Below are positions 5,520 to 12,988 of a stretch of DNA of 14,056 bases, one piece after another. The stretch spans positions 1-14,056 of the forward strand of contig JAZNNW010000157.1 in the NCBI GenBank assembly GCA_045580485.1, read 5' to 3'. The notes beneath the pieces are model-generated. The model had not been told where the DNA came from. It did no database searches and saw only the letters and a program-made list of their open reading frames with translations. How positions within the stretch are numbered: position 1 is the first letter of the stretch; each line of letters begins with the position of its first letter. A program made the translations under genes and the position numbers. The stretch comes from Avoscillospira sp045580485 (lineage in GTDB: Bacteria > Bacillota > Clostridia > Oscillospirales > Oscillospiraceae).

Positions 5520-6920
5520 GCCACAACCTACATCAAGCCTTACAAAAGGGCAACAGATAAAAGCGCTGTCCAGACCATGCAGGAGCGGTTTGAATATGCC
5601 CTTAACCCGGAGAAGCTGGGCGCTGTGTCCTCATACCTTTGCGACCATACAACGGCACATTCTGAGTTCCTGTTGGTGCATAGCCAGTACAAGTCCGAAA
5701 CGGGCCGGGAAACTGACCGTGGGGCGCTGTTCTTTCAGATACGCCAAGCGTTCAAACCCGGAGAGATAACCCCGGAGGAGGCCAACAGGATCGGCTATGA
5801 AACTGCTATGCGCTGGACGAAGGGCAAGTATCAATTCTTTGTCTGTACCCACATTGACAAAGATCATATCCACAATCACATCTATTACAATTCCACGGCC
5901 TATGATTGCTCCCGGAAGCACCATAATTTCATCGGCTCCAGCTTTGCGCTCCGGCGGCTCTCTGACCGGGTATGTCTGGAAAATGACCTGTCTGTGATCC
6001 TTAATCCCAAGCCCCATAGCAAAGGCCGTTTTCTGCACTACGGTCAATGGATCGGTGAAAAGCCGCTCTCTGCCAAGCAGCGGGTACGGCTTGCTATTGT
6101 TGCGGCGCTGGAGAAAAAGCCCGCTGACTTTGAGGCGTTTCTGCGGCTCATGGAGGAGCCCGGCTTTGCGGTCAAGCATGGCCGAGGCGGTGTGATTTCG
6201 TTCCTTGCGCCGGGACAGGAAAAACCTACCCGGTTACGGGCATCCACGCTGGGGGCTGGTTTTGATCCGGCAGACATCCGGGCTGTGATTGCCGGAAAGC
6301 GGCCTATCCCGGAGATCCCACATGAGGCACCGGCTCCCCGAAAGGTCAGTCTTGTGATCGACATACAGGAGCGGTTGCGCTCCGGCAAAGGCCCCGCCTA
6401 TGAGCGCTGGGCCAAGGTGTATAACCTCAAACAGATGGCCGCTGCGCTGCAATACCTAAAAGAAAACGGTATAGCGGATTATGGCGAGCTGGCCGCCGGA
6501 ACGGATGCGGCGGTGGAGCGTTCTCACAAGCTGGCGGCGGAGCTGCAAGCGGTGGAAACAGAACTGGCACAAACCTCTGACCTTATGGGCGCTGTGGTGG
6601 ACTATGCCAAGACCCGGCCTGTCTTTGACGGGTATAAGGCATCTAAATACAGCAAGAAATATCTTGCCCAACACGAGGGCGAGCTGGCAACTTACCGGGC
6701 GGCACGAGCTACCATGAAAGAAATTCTGGACGGCGGAAAGCTGCCCCGGATCGACGAGCTAAAAGAAAAACGCCGCCAACTGGCAGCGCAGAAAAAGACC
6801 CTGTATATGGAATACCGCCAAGCCCAGGATGCCATGCGTGAGGCGGTGACTGTGAAGGCAAATATTGATCGGCTGCTCGGCCTTACAGACGAGCGCACGA
6901 ATAAGGAACAGGAGCGGTAG
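5511..6920 (+). CDS. MOBP-type relaxase (MobA/VirD2-like nuclease)
   Basis: A 469-residue protein that should nick oriT and stay attached to the transferred strand. The catalytic Tyr is probably Y29 in RFEYALNPEK. The metal-binding His motif is THIDKDHIHNHIYYNS (H114, H119, H121, H123). The C-terminal third is helical and charged, with a coiled coil ending GLTDERTNKEQER. The start is doubtful: TTG 5511 has only one base after the SD AAAGGAGG (5502-5509), while ACG 5517 sits at normal distance and would give TATTYIKPYK, where related proteins read MATTY. An in-frame stop at 5484 excludes a longer start. The gene is cut off from mobC by two terminators and two minus-strand genes, and I see no good promoter of its own. 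Confidence 0.92.
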   Translation: MPTATTYIKPYKRATDKSAVQTMQERFEYALNPEKLGAVSSYLCDHTTAHSEFLLVHSQYKSETGRETDRGALFFQIRQAFKPGEITPEEANRIGYETAMRWTKGKYQFFVCTHIDKDHIHNHIYYNSTAYDCSRKHHNFIGSSFALRRLSDRVCLENDLSVILNPKPHSKGRFLHYGQWIGEKPLSAKQRVRLAIVAALEKKPADFEAFLRLMEEPGFAVKHGRGGVISFLAPGQEKPTRLRASTLGAGFDPADIRAVIAGKRPIPEIPHEAPAPRKVSLVIDIQERLRSGKGPAYERWAKVYNLKQMAAALQYLKENGIADYGELAAGTDAAVERSHKLAAELQAVETELAQTSDLMGAVVDYAKTRPVFDGYKASKYSKKYLAQHEGELATYRAARATMKEILDGGKLPRIDELKEKRRQLAAQKKTLYMEYRQAQDAMREAVTVKANIDRLLGLTDERTNKEQER

Positions 6921-6944
6921 CGCCTGTGACGCAGCCAACAAAAC

Positions 6945-6965
6945 TTTGGGACAACTTGTCCCGAA
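6945..6965. repeat. Dispersed palindrome, copy 3
   Basis: Arms TTTGGGACAA (6945-6954) and TTGTCCCGAA (6956-6965) around C. One position (T opposite G) is mispaired in DNA but would be a U-G pair in a plus-strand RNA. It begins 25 bases after the relaxase stop. Confidence 0.9.
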
Positions 6966-7026
6966 GGCCGGGTTTGGGGAGGCTTCCCAACAAGCATTTT
7001 CGCAGGCCCAATGGGATGCGAAAATA

Positions 7027-7046
7027 TCAAGTGTGGCCACACTTGA
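7027..7046. repeat. Second, unrelated 20-bp perfect palindrome
   Basis: TCAAGTGTGG (7027-7036) followed directly by its reverse complement. It lies in the non-coding stretch between the relaxase and the XRE gene, about 60 bases past the XRE stop. Possible protein-binding site; it is not followed by a T run on either strand. Confidence 0.85.
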
Positions 7047-7077
7047 ATTGCTTGCCAAAATGTGCGTCCCCGAAAAC

Positions 7078-7094
7078 CCCTCGCAAACGGAGGG
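7078..7094 (-). terminator. Weak terminator candidate for the XRE gene
   Basis: On the minus strand CCCTC, a 7-base loop, GAGGG, then GTTTTC. The stem is only five GC-rich pairs and the T run is four, so termination would be partial. It starts nine bases after the XRE stop. Confidence 0.35.
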
Positions 7095-7103
7095 TAGTGC
7101 AAA

Positions 7104-7460
7104 CTACACTTCCACCGTTTCTCTGGCCTTTTTCAGTCCATCCGCTGTTGCGGCAATAATGGTCAATTCTCTTTCGTCCATGGTGCTGAGAAGCATATCA
7201 ATATGGCGGCGGCAATCGCTGGTGCCGCTCTCGCTGACGGGATAGAAGAACTGATCCACGGAAATTTCCAGCAGGGTGACGAGCTGATAAAAGGTGTTGA
7301 GGCTGGGATGCTGGCCCCTGTTGTCTATGTACATAATGGAACGAGGCGTGCGGTCTACAAGCTGTGCGAGGTATTCCTGTGTCCATCCCTTTGCCTCTCT
7401 TTTGCGCTTGATCTCCTTACCTAAAGCATGGAAGTCAAACCGTATGTTATCTTGGTACAT
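7104..7460 (-). CDS. XRE-family helix-turn-helix regulator
   Basis: A 118-residue DNA-binding protein. Residues about 12-68 are a Cro/C1-type HTH: LGKEIKRKREAKGWTQEYLA, then RTPRSIMYIDNRGQHPSL and FYQLVTLLEISVDQFFYP. The C-terminal 45 residues (CRRHIDMLLSTMDERELTII to KARETVEV) are helical and probably mediate dimer formation. This is the usual short XRE regulator of Tn1549-like elements. It has an SD-like AGGGGTGA eight bases before ATG. It is divergent from the two-component operon and lies next to several palindromes, any of which could be its operator (inference). Likely controls transfer or the neighbouring operon; the target cannot be read from the sequence. Confidence 0.88.
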   Translation of the reverse strand: MYQDNIRFDFHALGKEIKRKREAKGWTQEYLAQLVDRTPRSIMYIDNRGQHPSLNTFYQLVTLLEISVDQFFYPVSESGTSDCRRHIDMLLSTMDERELTIIAATADGLKKARETVEV

Positions 7461-7480
7461 TTTTATATCACCCCTGTATT

Positions 7481-7509
7481 ATTTTACATTTCGGGTGAGA
7501 ATATTTGAA
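7481..7509 (-). promoter_or_regulatory. Candidate promoter of the XRE gene
   Basis: Minus strand TTCAAA (7509-7504), 17-base spacer, TAAAAT (7486-7481), 21 bases before the ATG. Moderate match only. Confidence 0.38.
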
Positions 7510-7559
7510 CGAAGCACAATTTTATATATAGGTAGTATTTTGTTTCGTGTTTTGGTCAC

Positions 7560-7588
7560 TTGTTTATTTAATTAAAGCGAGCTACAAT
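7560..7588 (+). promoter_or_regulatory. Upstream promoter of the two-component operon
   Basis: TTGTTT (7560-7565), 17-base spacer, TACAAT (7583-7588). The predicted transcript starts near 7595, so the dispersed palindrome at 7598-7620 would sit right at the 5' end of the RNA, as an operator or a 5' hairpin. Confidence 0.55.
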
Positions 7589-7597
7589 ATAAGCGAA

Positions 7598-7620
7598 CTT
7601 TGGGACAATTTGTCCCAAAG
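7598..7620. repeat. Dispersed palindrome, copy 4 (perfect, 23 bp)
   Basis: The same arms as copy 2, extended by one C/G pair on the outside: 11-bp arms around a central T. It lies just downstream of the predicted upstream promoter of the response-regulator gene. Confidence 0.92.
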
Positions 7621-7633
7621 GCTATTGCGTCCT

Positions 7634-7673
7634 TTGAGAAATAATTGAGATTTATGCGAGATACTTTTATCAT
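7634..7673 (+). promoter_or_regulatory. Tandem 11-bp TTGAG boxes with embedded promoter
   Basis: Three 11-bp units in a row: TTGAGAAATAA (7634-7644), TTGAGATTTAT (7645-7655) and the weaker GCGAGATACTT (7656-7666). OmpR/PhoB-type regulators bind direct repeats with this helical period. TTGAGA of the second unit is 17 bases from TATCAT (7668-7673), so a promoter may be built into the boxes. A nearly identical unit lies upstream of the ABC gene, suggesting autoregulation and shared control. Confidence 0.55.
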
Positions 7674-7696
7674 GCCGGAAGGAGGTCTGCGTCATA

Positions 7697-8368
7697 ATGA
7701 AAAAGATACTATTGGTAGACGATGAAAAAGGAATTGTGGATGTGCTGAAAAGCTATTTTGAAATGCGTACCTTTCAAGTATATACAGCATACGATGGCAA
7801 AACAGCTATTAAACAAGCTGCAAATAACCCGGACATCGTTTTGCTTGACATCAATATGCCAGATATAGATGGATTAGCTGTTTGCGAGAAAATTCGTGAT
7901 TACATTTCCTGTCCGATTTTATTTTTGACGGCTCGAATTGAAACAGCCGATAAAATCAAAGGTTTTCAAGTCGGTGCGGATGATTACATTGTAAAGCCCT
8001 TTGATCTTGACGAGTTAGGTGCCAGAGTCGCCGCTCATATACGCCGGGAAAACCGCAGACAAGAACAGTCCACACTTCGCTTCTTCTCTGACATGGTGAT
8101 AGACTATTCTAAAAGAGAGGTGTCTATCTGCGGAGAAAAAGTGGCCTTATCGAAAAAAGAGTATGATATTGTGGAGTTGCTTTCCATCAACGCCGGACAG
8201 GTCTTTGATCGGGAGCGCATATACGAACTTGTGTGGGGATTAGAGGGTGATGGCAACAGCGATACGATCATGGAGCATATAAGAAAAATACGAAGCAAGT
8301 TTACCGCTGTGTCCTCTCATAGCTATATCGAAACTGTTTGGGGGGTGGGCTATAAATGGGTCGGATAA
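7697..8368 (+). CDS. OmpR-family response regulator
   Basis: A 223-residue two-domain regulator. The receiver domain (1-115) has the acidic pair D8/D9, phospho-acceptor D51 (VLLDINMPD), T78 and K100 (DYIVKPF), so it should be fully functional. The C-terminal winged helix (about 128-223) shows LSKKEYDIVELLSINAGQVF and ETVWGVGYKW. It should bind tandem direct repeats and activate transcription once phosphorylated by the kinase encoded next; the overlap of the two genes (8356-8368) suggests coupled translation. An SD (AAGGAGG, 7679-7685) precedes the ATG by 11 bases, slightly longer than usual. With the downstream transporter it probably forms a sensing and resistance or export module. Confidence 0.95.
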   Translation: MKKILLVDDEKGIVDVLKSYFEMRTFQVYTAYDGKTAIKQAANNPDIVLLDINMPDIDGLAVCEKIRDYISCPILFLTARIETADKIKGFQVGADDYIVKPFDLDELGARVAAHIRRENRRQEQSTLRFFSDMVIDYSKREVSICGEKVALSKKEYDIVELLSINAGQVFDRERIYELVWGLEGDGNSDTIMEHIRKIRSKFTAVSSHSYIETVWGVGYKWVG

Positions 8369-9534
8369 AGAATTTGAGCCTACGCAAATACTTCTTCCTA
8401 ATTACCGTTATTTATTTGGTTGTCGCCATCTTATTAAGTGTACTGTGCTATAATCTGTGCGATAAGGCTATTGATGAATTTGGTTTATATCGTAGCATGG
8501 ATTATGAGAGCGCCAAAGAATATTTAGAATCAATCGGCGGCGGAGCGTCTATGCCCTCTGAGCTTCATATAGGGGCAAATCAAATTTTCTACTATACCGT
8601 TGAGCCGTGGTACAGTATCGTAAAGTTTTTGCGGGTTGCTGGGCCTGTAATCATTGTAGTGGCAGCATTGCTTTTGGCAGATGCTACTTTTTACAAAAGG
8701 AAGTTGAAACGTCCTATCGGTGTTTTGATACATAGTACCCAGCAAATTCAAAATCAGACATTGGATTTTGAGATACCCGATTGTGGGTCTGACGAATTAG
8801 GTCAACTCTGTTCAGCATTTGAAACTATGCGGCAATCCTTGCTGGAAAGTAACCGTGAACTATGGCGGCAAGCAGAGGAACGGAAACGCTTGAACGCCGC
8901 TTTTTCTCACGATCTCCGAAACCCGGTAACTGTCCTGAAAGGCTCGGCAAAAATGGCGAAACTGTGTGTCGATGGCGAGAACATTAATACACCGCAGCTT
9001 ATGGATAATCTGCGCCGCATAGAAGCATATACGGGACGGATCGAACAGTATGTAGAAACTATGAGTAGCGTTCAACGATTGGAGCAAGTACAGCCCGAAA
9101 AAGTAGTTATTGATGTTGCTTGCTTGAGTTCCGATTTGAATAGCGCCCTTTTATTTGCTGCCAAAGAAAGCGGGAAACAGCTTGTATTTCACGGATGTTA
9201 TGATGCCGGTACTGTTACGATGGACAAAGGGATGCTATTTCAAGTTGCGGAAAATCTTACAACAAATGCACTACGTTTCGCAAGGCAGACTGTTTCTGTC
9301 ACGCTTTCTATTGACGATAATGGTCTGGAACTTGAGGTTGCAGACGATGGCTACGGTTTTCCTGCGGAGCTTTTGAAAAATGGTATCCAGCCATTCCAGA
9401 AGCACACGGAAGAAGTAGATCACTTTGGTATGGGTCTTTATATTTGCAAGGTACTATGCGAAAAGCATGGTGGAAGTCTATTGCTTGAAAACCATAAAAA
9501 TGGAGCTCAAGCAACCGCAATATTTAGATTTTGA
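8356..9534 (+). CDS. Membrane sensor histidine kinase (HAMP type)
   Basis: A 392-residue kinase. First transmembrane helix about 12-33 (FFLITVIYLVVAILLSVL), an extracytoplasmic loop of about 60 residues, second helix about 94-112 (GPVIIVVAALLLADATFY), then a HAMP linker. The phosphorylated His is H185 in AFSHDLRNPVTVLKG. The ATPase domain has the N box around N304 (ENLTTNALRFA), G1 VADDGYGFP and G2 HFGMGLYICKVLCEKHGG. All key motifs are intact. The short outer loop suggests sensing of the membrane, a small peptide or the partner transporter rather than a large ligand (inference). The ATG overlaps the regulator gene by 13 bases. The gene ends 67 bases before the ABC gene, with a regulatory hairpin between them. 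Confidence 0.94.
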   Translation: MGRIKNLSLRKYFFLITVIYLVVAILLSVLCYNLCDKAIDEFGLYRSMDYESAKEYLESIGGGASMPSELHIGANQIFYYTVEPWYSIVKFLRVAGPVIIVVAALLLADATFYKRKLKRPIGVLIHSTQQIQNQTLDFEIPDCGSDELGQLCSAFETMRQSLLESNRELWRQAEERKRLNAAFSHDLRNPVTVLKGSAKMAKLCVDGENINTPQLMDNLRRIEAYTGRIEQYVETMSSVQRLEQVQPEKVVIDVACLSSDLNSALLFAAKESGKQLVFHGCYDAGTVTMDKGMLFQVAENLTTNALRFARQTVSVTLSIDDNGLELEVADDGYGFPAELLKNGIQPFQKHTEEVDHFGMGLYICKVLCEKHGGSLLLENHKNGAQATAIFRF

Positions 9535-9538
9535 AAAC

Positions 9539-9560
9539 TTGAGCGTTTTTTGAGAATTAT
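9539..9560 (+). promoter_or_regulatory. TTGAG tandem boxes upstream of the ABC gene
   Basis: TTGAGCGTTTT (9539-9549) followed directly by TTGAGAATTAT (9550-9560). The second unit matches TTGAGATTTAT upstream of the regulator gene at 10 of 11 positions, and the 11-base period is the same. Probable binding site of the encoded response regulator. The -10 is unclear; TATAGA (9558-9563) overlaps the boxes. Confidence 0.48.
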
Positions 9561-9565
9561 AGATT

Positions 9566-9601
9566 AAGCTCTCCTTATCACCACGATAAGGAGAGCTTTT
9601 T
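9566..9601 (+). promoter_or_regulatory. Terminator-like hairpin that hides the ABC gene's ribosome binding site
   Basis: A perfect 14-bp stem, AAGCTCTCCTTATC (9566-9579) with GATAAGGAGAGCTT (9585-9598), 5-base loop, then T to 9601. The ATG of the ABC gene is at 9602. The SD AAGGAGA (9588-9594) is inside the 3' arm. The element can therefore act as an intrinsic terminator, as a translation block, or both. Confidence 0.78.
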
Positions 9602-10270
9602 ATGAGCATATTACAAACATCAAATTTGAAAAAGATATATGGTAGCGGGGATACCGCCGTCCACGCCCTCGATGGCGTTAGCTTTTCCGTTGATAAGGGG
9701 GAATTTGTAGCTATTGTTGGTACTTCTGGTAGCGGCAAAAGTACACTTTTACATATGCTCGGCGGCCTTGATCGTCCTACAAGTGGCAGTGTTACGGTAG
9801 ACGGACAAAAGCTATTTTCCCTCAAAGAAGATGATTTAACGGTATTCCGTCGCCGCAAAATTGGTTTCGTGTTCCAAAACTATAACCTTGTCCCGGTACT
9901 CAATGTCTATGAAAATATTGTTCTCCCGATCCAGCTTGACGGCAACACTCCCGATGCTGACTACATCAAAAGCATAGTTGAGACATTGGGGCTTGGCAGT
10001 AAACTTAAAAATCTCGCAAGCAACCTCTCTGGCGGCCAGCAGCAGCGTGTTGCAATAGCCCGTGCGCTTTCTACAAAGCCTGCAATCATCCTTGCAGACG
10101 AGCCGACAGGTAATCTTGATTCAAAGACAAGTCTGGATGTTTTGAAGCTCCTTAAAATGACAAGCGAAAAATATTCGCAGACTATTGTGATAATCACGCA
10201 TGACGAGCAGCTTGCTCAAATGGCGGATCGCATTGTCCGTATCGAGGACGGGCGTATCGTTTCGCAATAA
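9602..10270 (+). CDS. ABC transporter ATP-binding protein (MacB/LolD type)
   Basis: A 222-residue ATPase that powers the FtsX-type permease encoded next. Walker A GTSGSGKS (40-47), Q-loop FVFQNYNLVPVLNVYENI, signature LSGGQQQRVAIARAL, Walker B IILADEPTGNLD and the switch His in IIITHDEQ-like sequence IVIITHDEQLA are all present. The length and the QNYNLVP segment are typical of the MacB/LolD branch, which moves peptides, lipoproteins or antimicrobial compounds by a mechanical stroke and does not need a substrate channel. The ATG follows the hairpin described just before it, which covers the SD. The stop is 9 bases before the permease start, so both are made together. Confidence 0.95.
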   Translation: MSILQTSNLKKIYGSGDTAVHALDGVSFSVDKGEFVAIVGTSGSGKSTLLHMLGGLDRPTSGSVTVDGQKLFSLKEDDLTVFRRRKIGFVFQNYNLVPVLNVYENIVLPIQLDGNTPDADYIKSIVETLGLGSKLKNLASNLSGGQQQRVAIARALSTKPAIILADEPTGNLDSKTSLDVLKLLKMTSEKYSQTIVIITHDEQLAQMADRIVRIEDGRIVSQ

Positions 10271-10279
10271 GGGGGCGAA

Positions 10280-12892
10280 ATGATGGATATGTCAAAAAAG
10301 TGTATTCGTAAGCTGGGCATAAAAAGTATGAAGGCTTCAAAAGGCAGGAACATTATTGCTATTATTGCAATCATGCTGACCGCCATATTATTTACAACCT
10401 TTTTCACGATTTTATTCTCTATCAATGCTTCTGTGGAAGATGCGAATTTCCGCCAAATCGGAACATATAGTCATGGCGAATTTAAGGCCCTGTCACAGCA
10501 GCAGTACGACAAAATCAAGGATGATCCACTCATAAAGGAATATGGCTTGCGTATCATTGTCGGAACTTCAGCGGAAGATCCATTCAATAAAGAGCCTGTG
10601 GAAATCAGTTATTGCGACACAAATCAAGCCAAGTGGATGTATCTTGACCCCATAGAAGGATCACTCCCCGCCGAGGGTGCGAATGAAGCCGCCACGGATA
10701 TTCGTGTGCTTGAATTGCTTGGAATCAAACCCGAAGTCGGTGTAGAGTTTACCATGCCGTTTGTTGTTGATGGCACAAATACAACTGAGACTTTTACTCT
10801 CTGCGGATGGTGGGAATACAACGAGGCGGCTGCTGTGAGCCATGTACTTATTTCCCGTGGCAATGCCGAGGAGATTTTCGCAAAGCTCGATACACAGGGG
10901 ATAGACGGCATGACCGGGAAATGGAATATGGGTGTCATGCTGGATAGTTCGCTGCACATTTCAAGCGATATGTATTCTGTCCTTGCAAATCACGGATATG
11001 AGTATGGGAACGGTGCAACGGACAATAGCGTTGCTGTCGGTGTGAATTGGGGCTATACAGGCGCACAATTAGCAAGTAGCTTCGATCTGTCAACCGCACT
11101 TGCTATTGTAGTGTTACTGCTTCTAATCTTCCTTACAGGTTTTCTTATTATCTACAATGTGTTTCAAATCTCGGTTACAGGCGATATTCGCTTATACGGC
11201 TTACTAAAGACAATCGGCACCTCGGAAAAACAGATTCGGCACATCATTCACATTCAAGCAATTTTACTTTCGCTTGCTGGCATACCGCTGGGATTGCTAT
11301 GCGGATGGGTCATTGGTGTTCGGCTCACGCCAGCAATTATTCAGCAGCTTAACGAAGTACAGTCTAATACGATTTCGGCAAGTCCATTTATTTTCATTGG
11401 AGCAGCGCTGGTTTCGCTTGTTACTGTCTTTATTTCTTGCAGTAAACCGGGAAAAACCGCCGCCCAGGTTTCGCCTGTGGAGGCAGTACGATATACAGAG
11501 GTTACAACTTCTGCAAAAGAACTGCGAGATACACACTCCGGCACATCTATCCCCCAAATGGCACTTGCTAATCTTGGACGAAACCGCAGCCGAACTATAA
11601 TAACATTCATTTCTCTCTCCTTGGCAGTTGTCCTATTAAATCTCACATTTACGTTTACAAGCGGTTTTGATATGGATAAATACCTCAACACAGTTGTCTC
11701 TGATTATGTAGTTGCTGACGATAGCTATTTCGACATCCCAGCTCGTGAATGGCAGCCTGTGGAGGAACAACTTATAGCTCAAATCGACCAGCAGAACGGT
11801 GTGGTGGACGGTGGCAGGGTATTCGGACTAACTGAAAATAATGCTCTTGATTTCGTTACAGAGGAATATTACCGAAGTGGCCTAAGTGATACAAGTTCGG
11901 CATCAGCAGTCAACATTTGGTTGCAAAACTGCGACAAGCTAAATGGCTTAATCGGCAGAGAAACACATCTTTTGGGTTTAGACGATTTTGCTCTCTCAAA
12001 ATTGACTGTGCTGGAGGGAGATGTGACGAAGCTGAATGATCCAGACAATCGCTATATTGCGGCTGTATATCGTGCGGACGATTATGGCAATCCCATGATG
12101 GGTACGCATTGGGCAAAGGTTGGAGATACTATAACAATCCGCTACGTCGAACAATGGCAATACTATGATTGGTTTAGCGGACAGCCTATTGCAAATGGAG
12201 CGGATAGCAGTTCCGGGTATAAAAAAGCAGTAGCATATCGTGATGTAGAATATGAGGTTGCTGCGCTTGTTGTAGTTCCTCATGCGCTCGGTTATCGCTA
12301 CTACGGCCCCGATCCTTGGGTATTAAGCTCCGAGGTCTTTGTTGCAGATACCAATACAAGTAGTGTAATGCTCTATGCTTTTGATACAACCGATGAGGCC
12401 AATGACGGTATAGGTACTTTTCTGAAAAATCAGAAAGAATACGGATATGAAAGTAAAACAGATTTGGCAGAGAGTTTCTATTCGCTGCGTGATATGTTTA
12501 CTGCCCTTGGTGGAGTCCTCTGCGTCATCATTGGCTTTGTGGGGATGCTTAATTTTCTCAATGCCATACTAACGGGCATTTTTGCACGCAAACGGGAGTT
12601 TGCGGTTTTACAGGCAATCGGTATGACAGGTCATCAGCTTAAAGCCATGTTAGTTTGGGAAGGACTATTTCAAACACTTGGTTCCGTGCTATTTTCAACG
12701 GGATTGTGCATCATCACTGCCCCTATCTTAAAAGTAGCACTTGAAGCAATGTTTTGGTTTTTCAGCTACCGATTTACCGCGGCACCTGTATTAGCGGTTT
12801 TGCCGATATTTGCAATACTGGGGACGGTGTTGCCACTTGTGGCTTATCGTATCGTTGCACAAAAATCTGTCGTAGAGCGACTGCGTGAATGA
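10280..12892 (+). CDS. Double-FtsX ABC transporter permease
   Basis: An 870-residue membrane protein. I see helix 1 at about 24-48, a large outer domain (49-268), three helices at about 270-293, 320-346 and 367-388, then a repeat of the plan: helix 5 at about 438-460, an outer domain of about 280 residues, and helices at about 744-768, 790-812 and 834-856. Two FtsX cores (RLYGLLKTIGTSEKQIR and REFAVLQAIGMTGHQLKAM) mark the duplication. This 4+4 design with two big outer domains differs from BceB (ten helices, one outer domain), so a bacitracin-type system is not the best match. The substrate is unknown; peptide or antimicrobial export is inference. The SD is poor (GGGGGCG); ATG 10283 or 10289 is also possible. 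Confidence 0.93.
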   Translation: MMDMSKKCIRKLGIKSMKASKGRNIIAIIAIMLTAILFTTFFTILFSINASVEDANFRQIGTYSHGEFKALSQQQYDKIKDDPLIKEYGLRIIVGTSAEDPFNKEPVEISYCDTNQAKWMYLDPIEGSLPAEGANEAATDIRVLELLGIKPEVGVEFTMPFVVDGTNTTETFTLCGWWEYNEAAAVSHVLISRGNAEEIFAKLDTQGIDGMTGKWNMGVMLDSSLHISSDMYSVLANHGYEYGNGATDNSVAVGVNWGYTGAQLASSFDLSTALAIVVLLLLIFLTGFLIIYNVFQISVTGDIRLYGLLKTIGTSEKQIRHIIHIQAILLSLAGIPLGLLCGWVIGVRLTPAIIQQLNEVQSNTISASPFIFIGAALVSLVTVFISCSKPGKTAAQVSPVEAVRYTEVTTSAKELRDTHSGTSIPQMALANLGRNRSRTIITFISLSLAVVLLNLTFTFTSGFDMDKYLNTVVSDYVVADDSYFDIPAREWQPVEEQLIAQIDQQNGVVDGGRVFGLTENNALDFVTEEYYRSGLSDTSSASAVNIWLQNCDKLNGLIGRETHLLGLDDFALSKLTVLEGDVTKLNDPDNRYIAAVYRADDYGNPMMGTHWAKVGDTITIRYVEQWQYYDWFSGQPIANGADSSSGYKKAVAYRDVEYEVAALVVVPHALGYRYYGPDPWVLSSEVFVADTNTSSVMLYAFDTTDEANDGIGTFLKNQKEYGYESKTDLAESFYSLRDMFTALGGVLCVIIGFVGMLNFLNAILTGIFARKREFAVLQAIGMTGHQLKAMLVWEGLFQTLGSVLFSTGLCIITAPILKVALEAMFWFFSYRFTAAPVLAVLPIFAILGTVLPLVAYRIVAQKSVVERLRE

Positions 12893-12912
12893 TGATTGAA
12901 TTTGGTGAGGGC

Positions 12913-12933
12913 TTTGGGACAAAATGTCCCGAA
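12913..12933. repeat. Dispersed palindrome, copy 5
   Basis: Arms TTTGGGACA and TGTCCCGAA with centre AAA. It begins 20 bases after the permease stop and lies 56 bases before the next gene. With copy 4 it brackets the whole sensor-transporter module. Confidence 0.88.
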
Positions 12934-12988
12934 GTCCTACCTATCCCCAATAGGCTTGTTGTTATTACTCCATTGAAAGGAGGATGCC

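Noticed and set aside
5470..5769. A plus-strand frame with ATG at 5470 overlapping the relaxase start
   Set aside because: It runs in another frame through the catalytic part of the relaxase, has no SD and shows no domain.
6865..7245. Plus-strand frames after the relaxase (from 6865 and from 6926)
   Set aside because: They run across the palindromes at 6945 and 7027 and into the antisense of the XRE gene. No SD fits, and the sequence is explained by the repeats.
12942..12956. Small hairpin CCTAT/ATAGG as a terminator after the permease
   Set aside because: Only five pairs and no T run; too weak to support.
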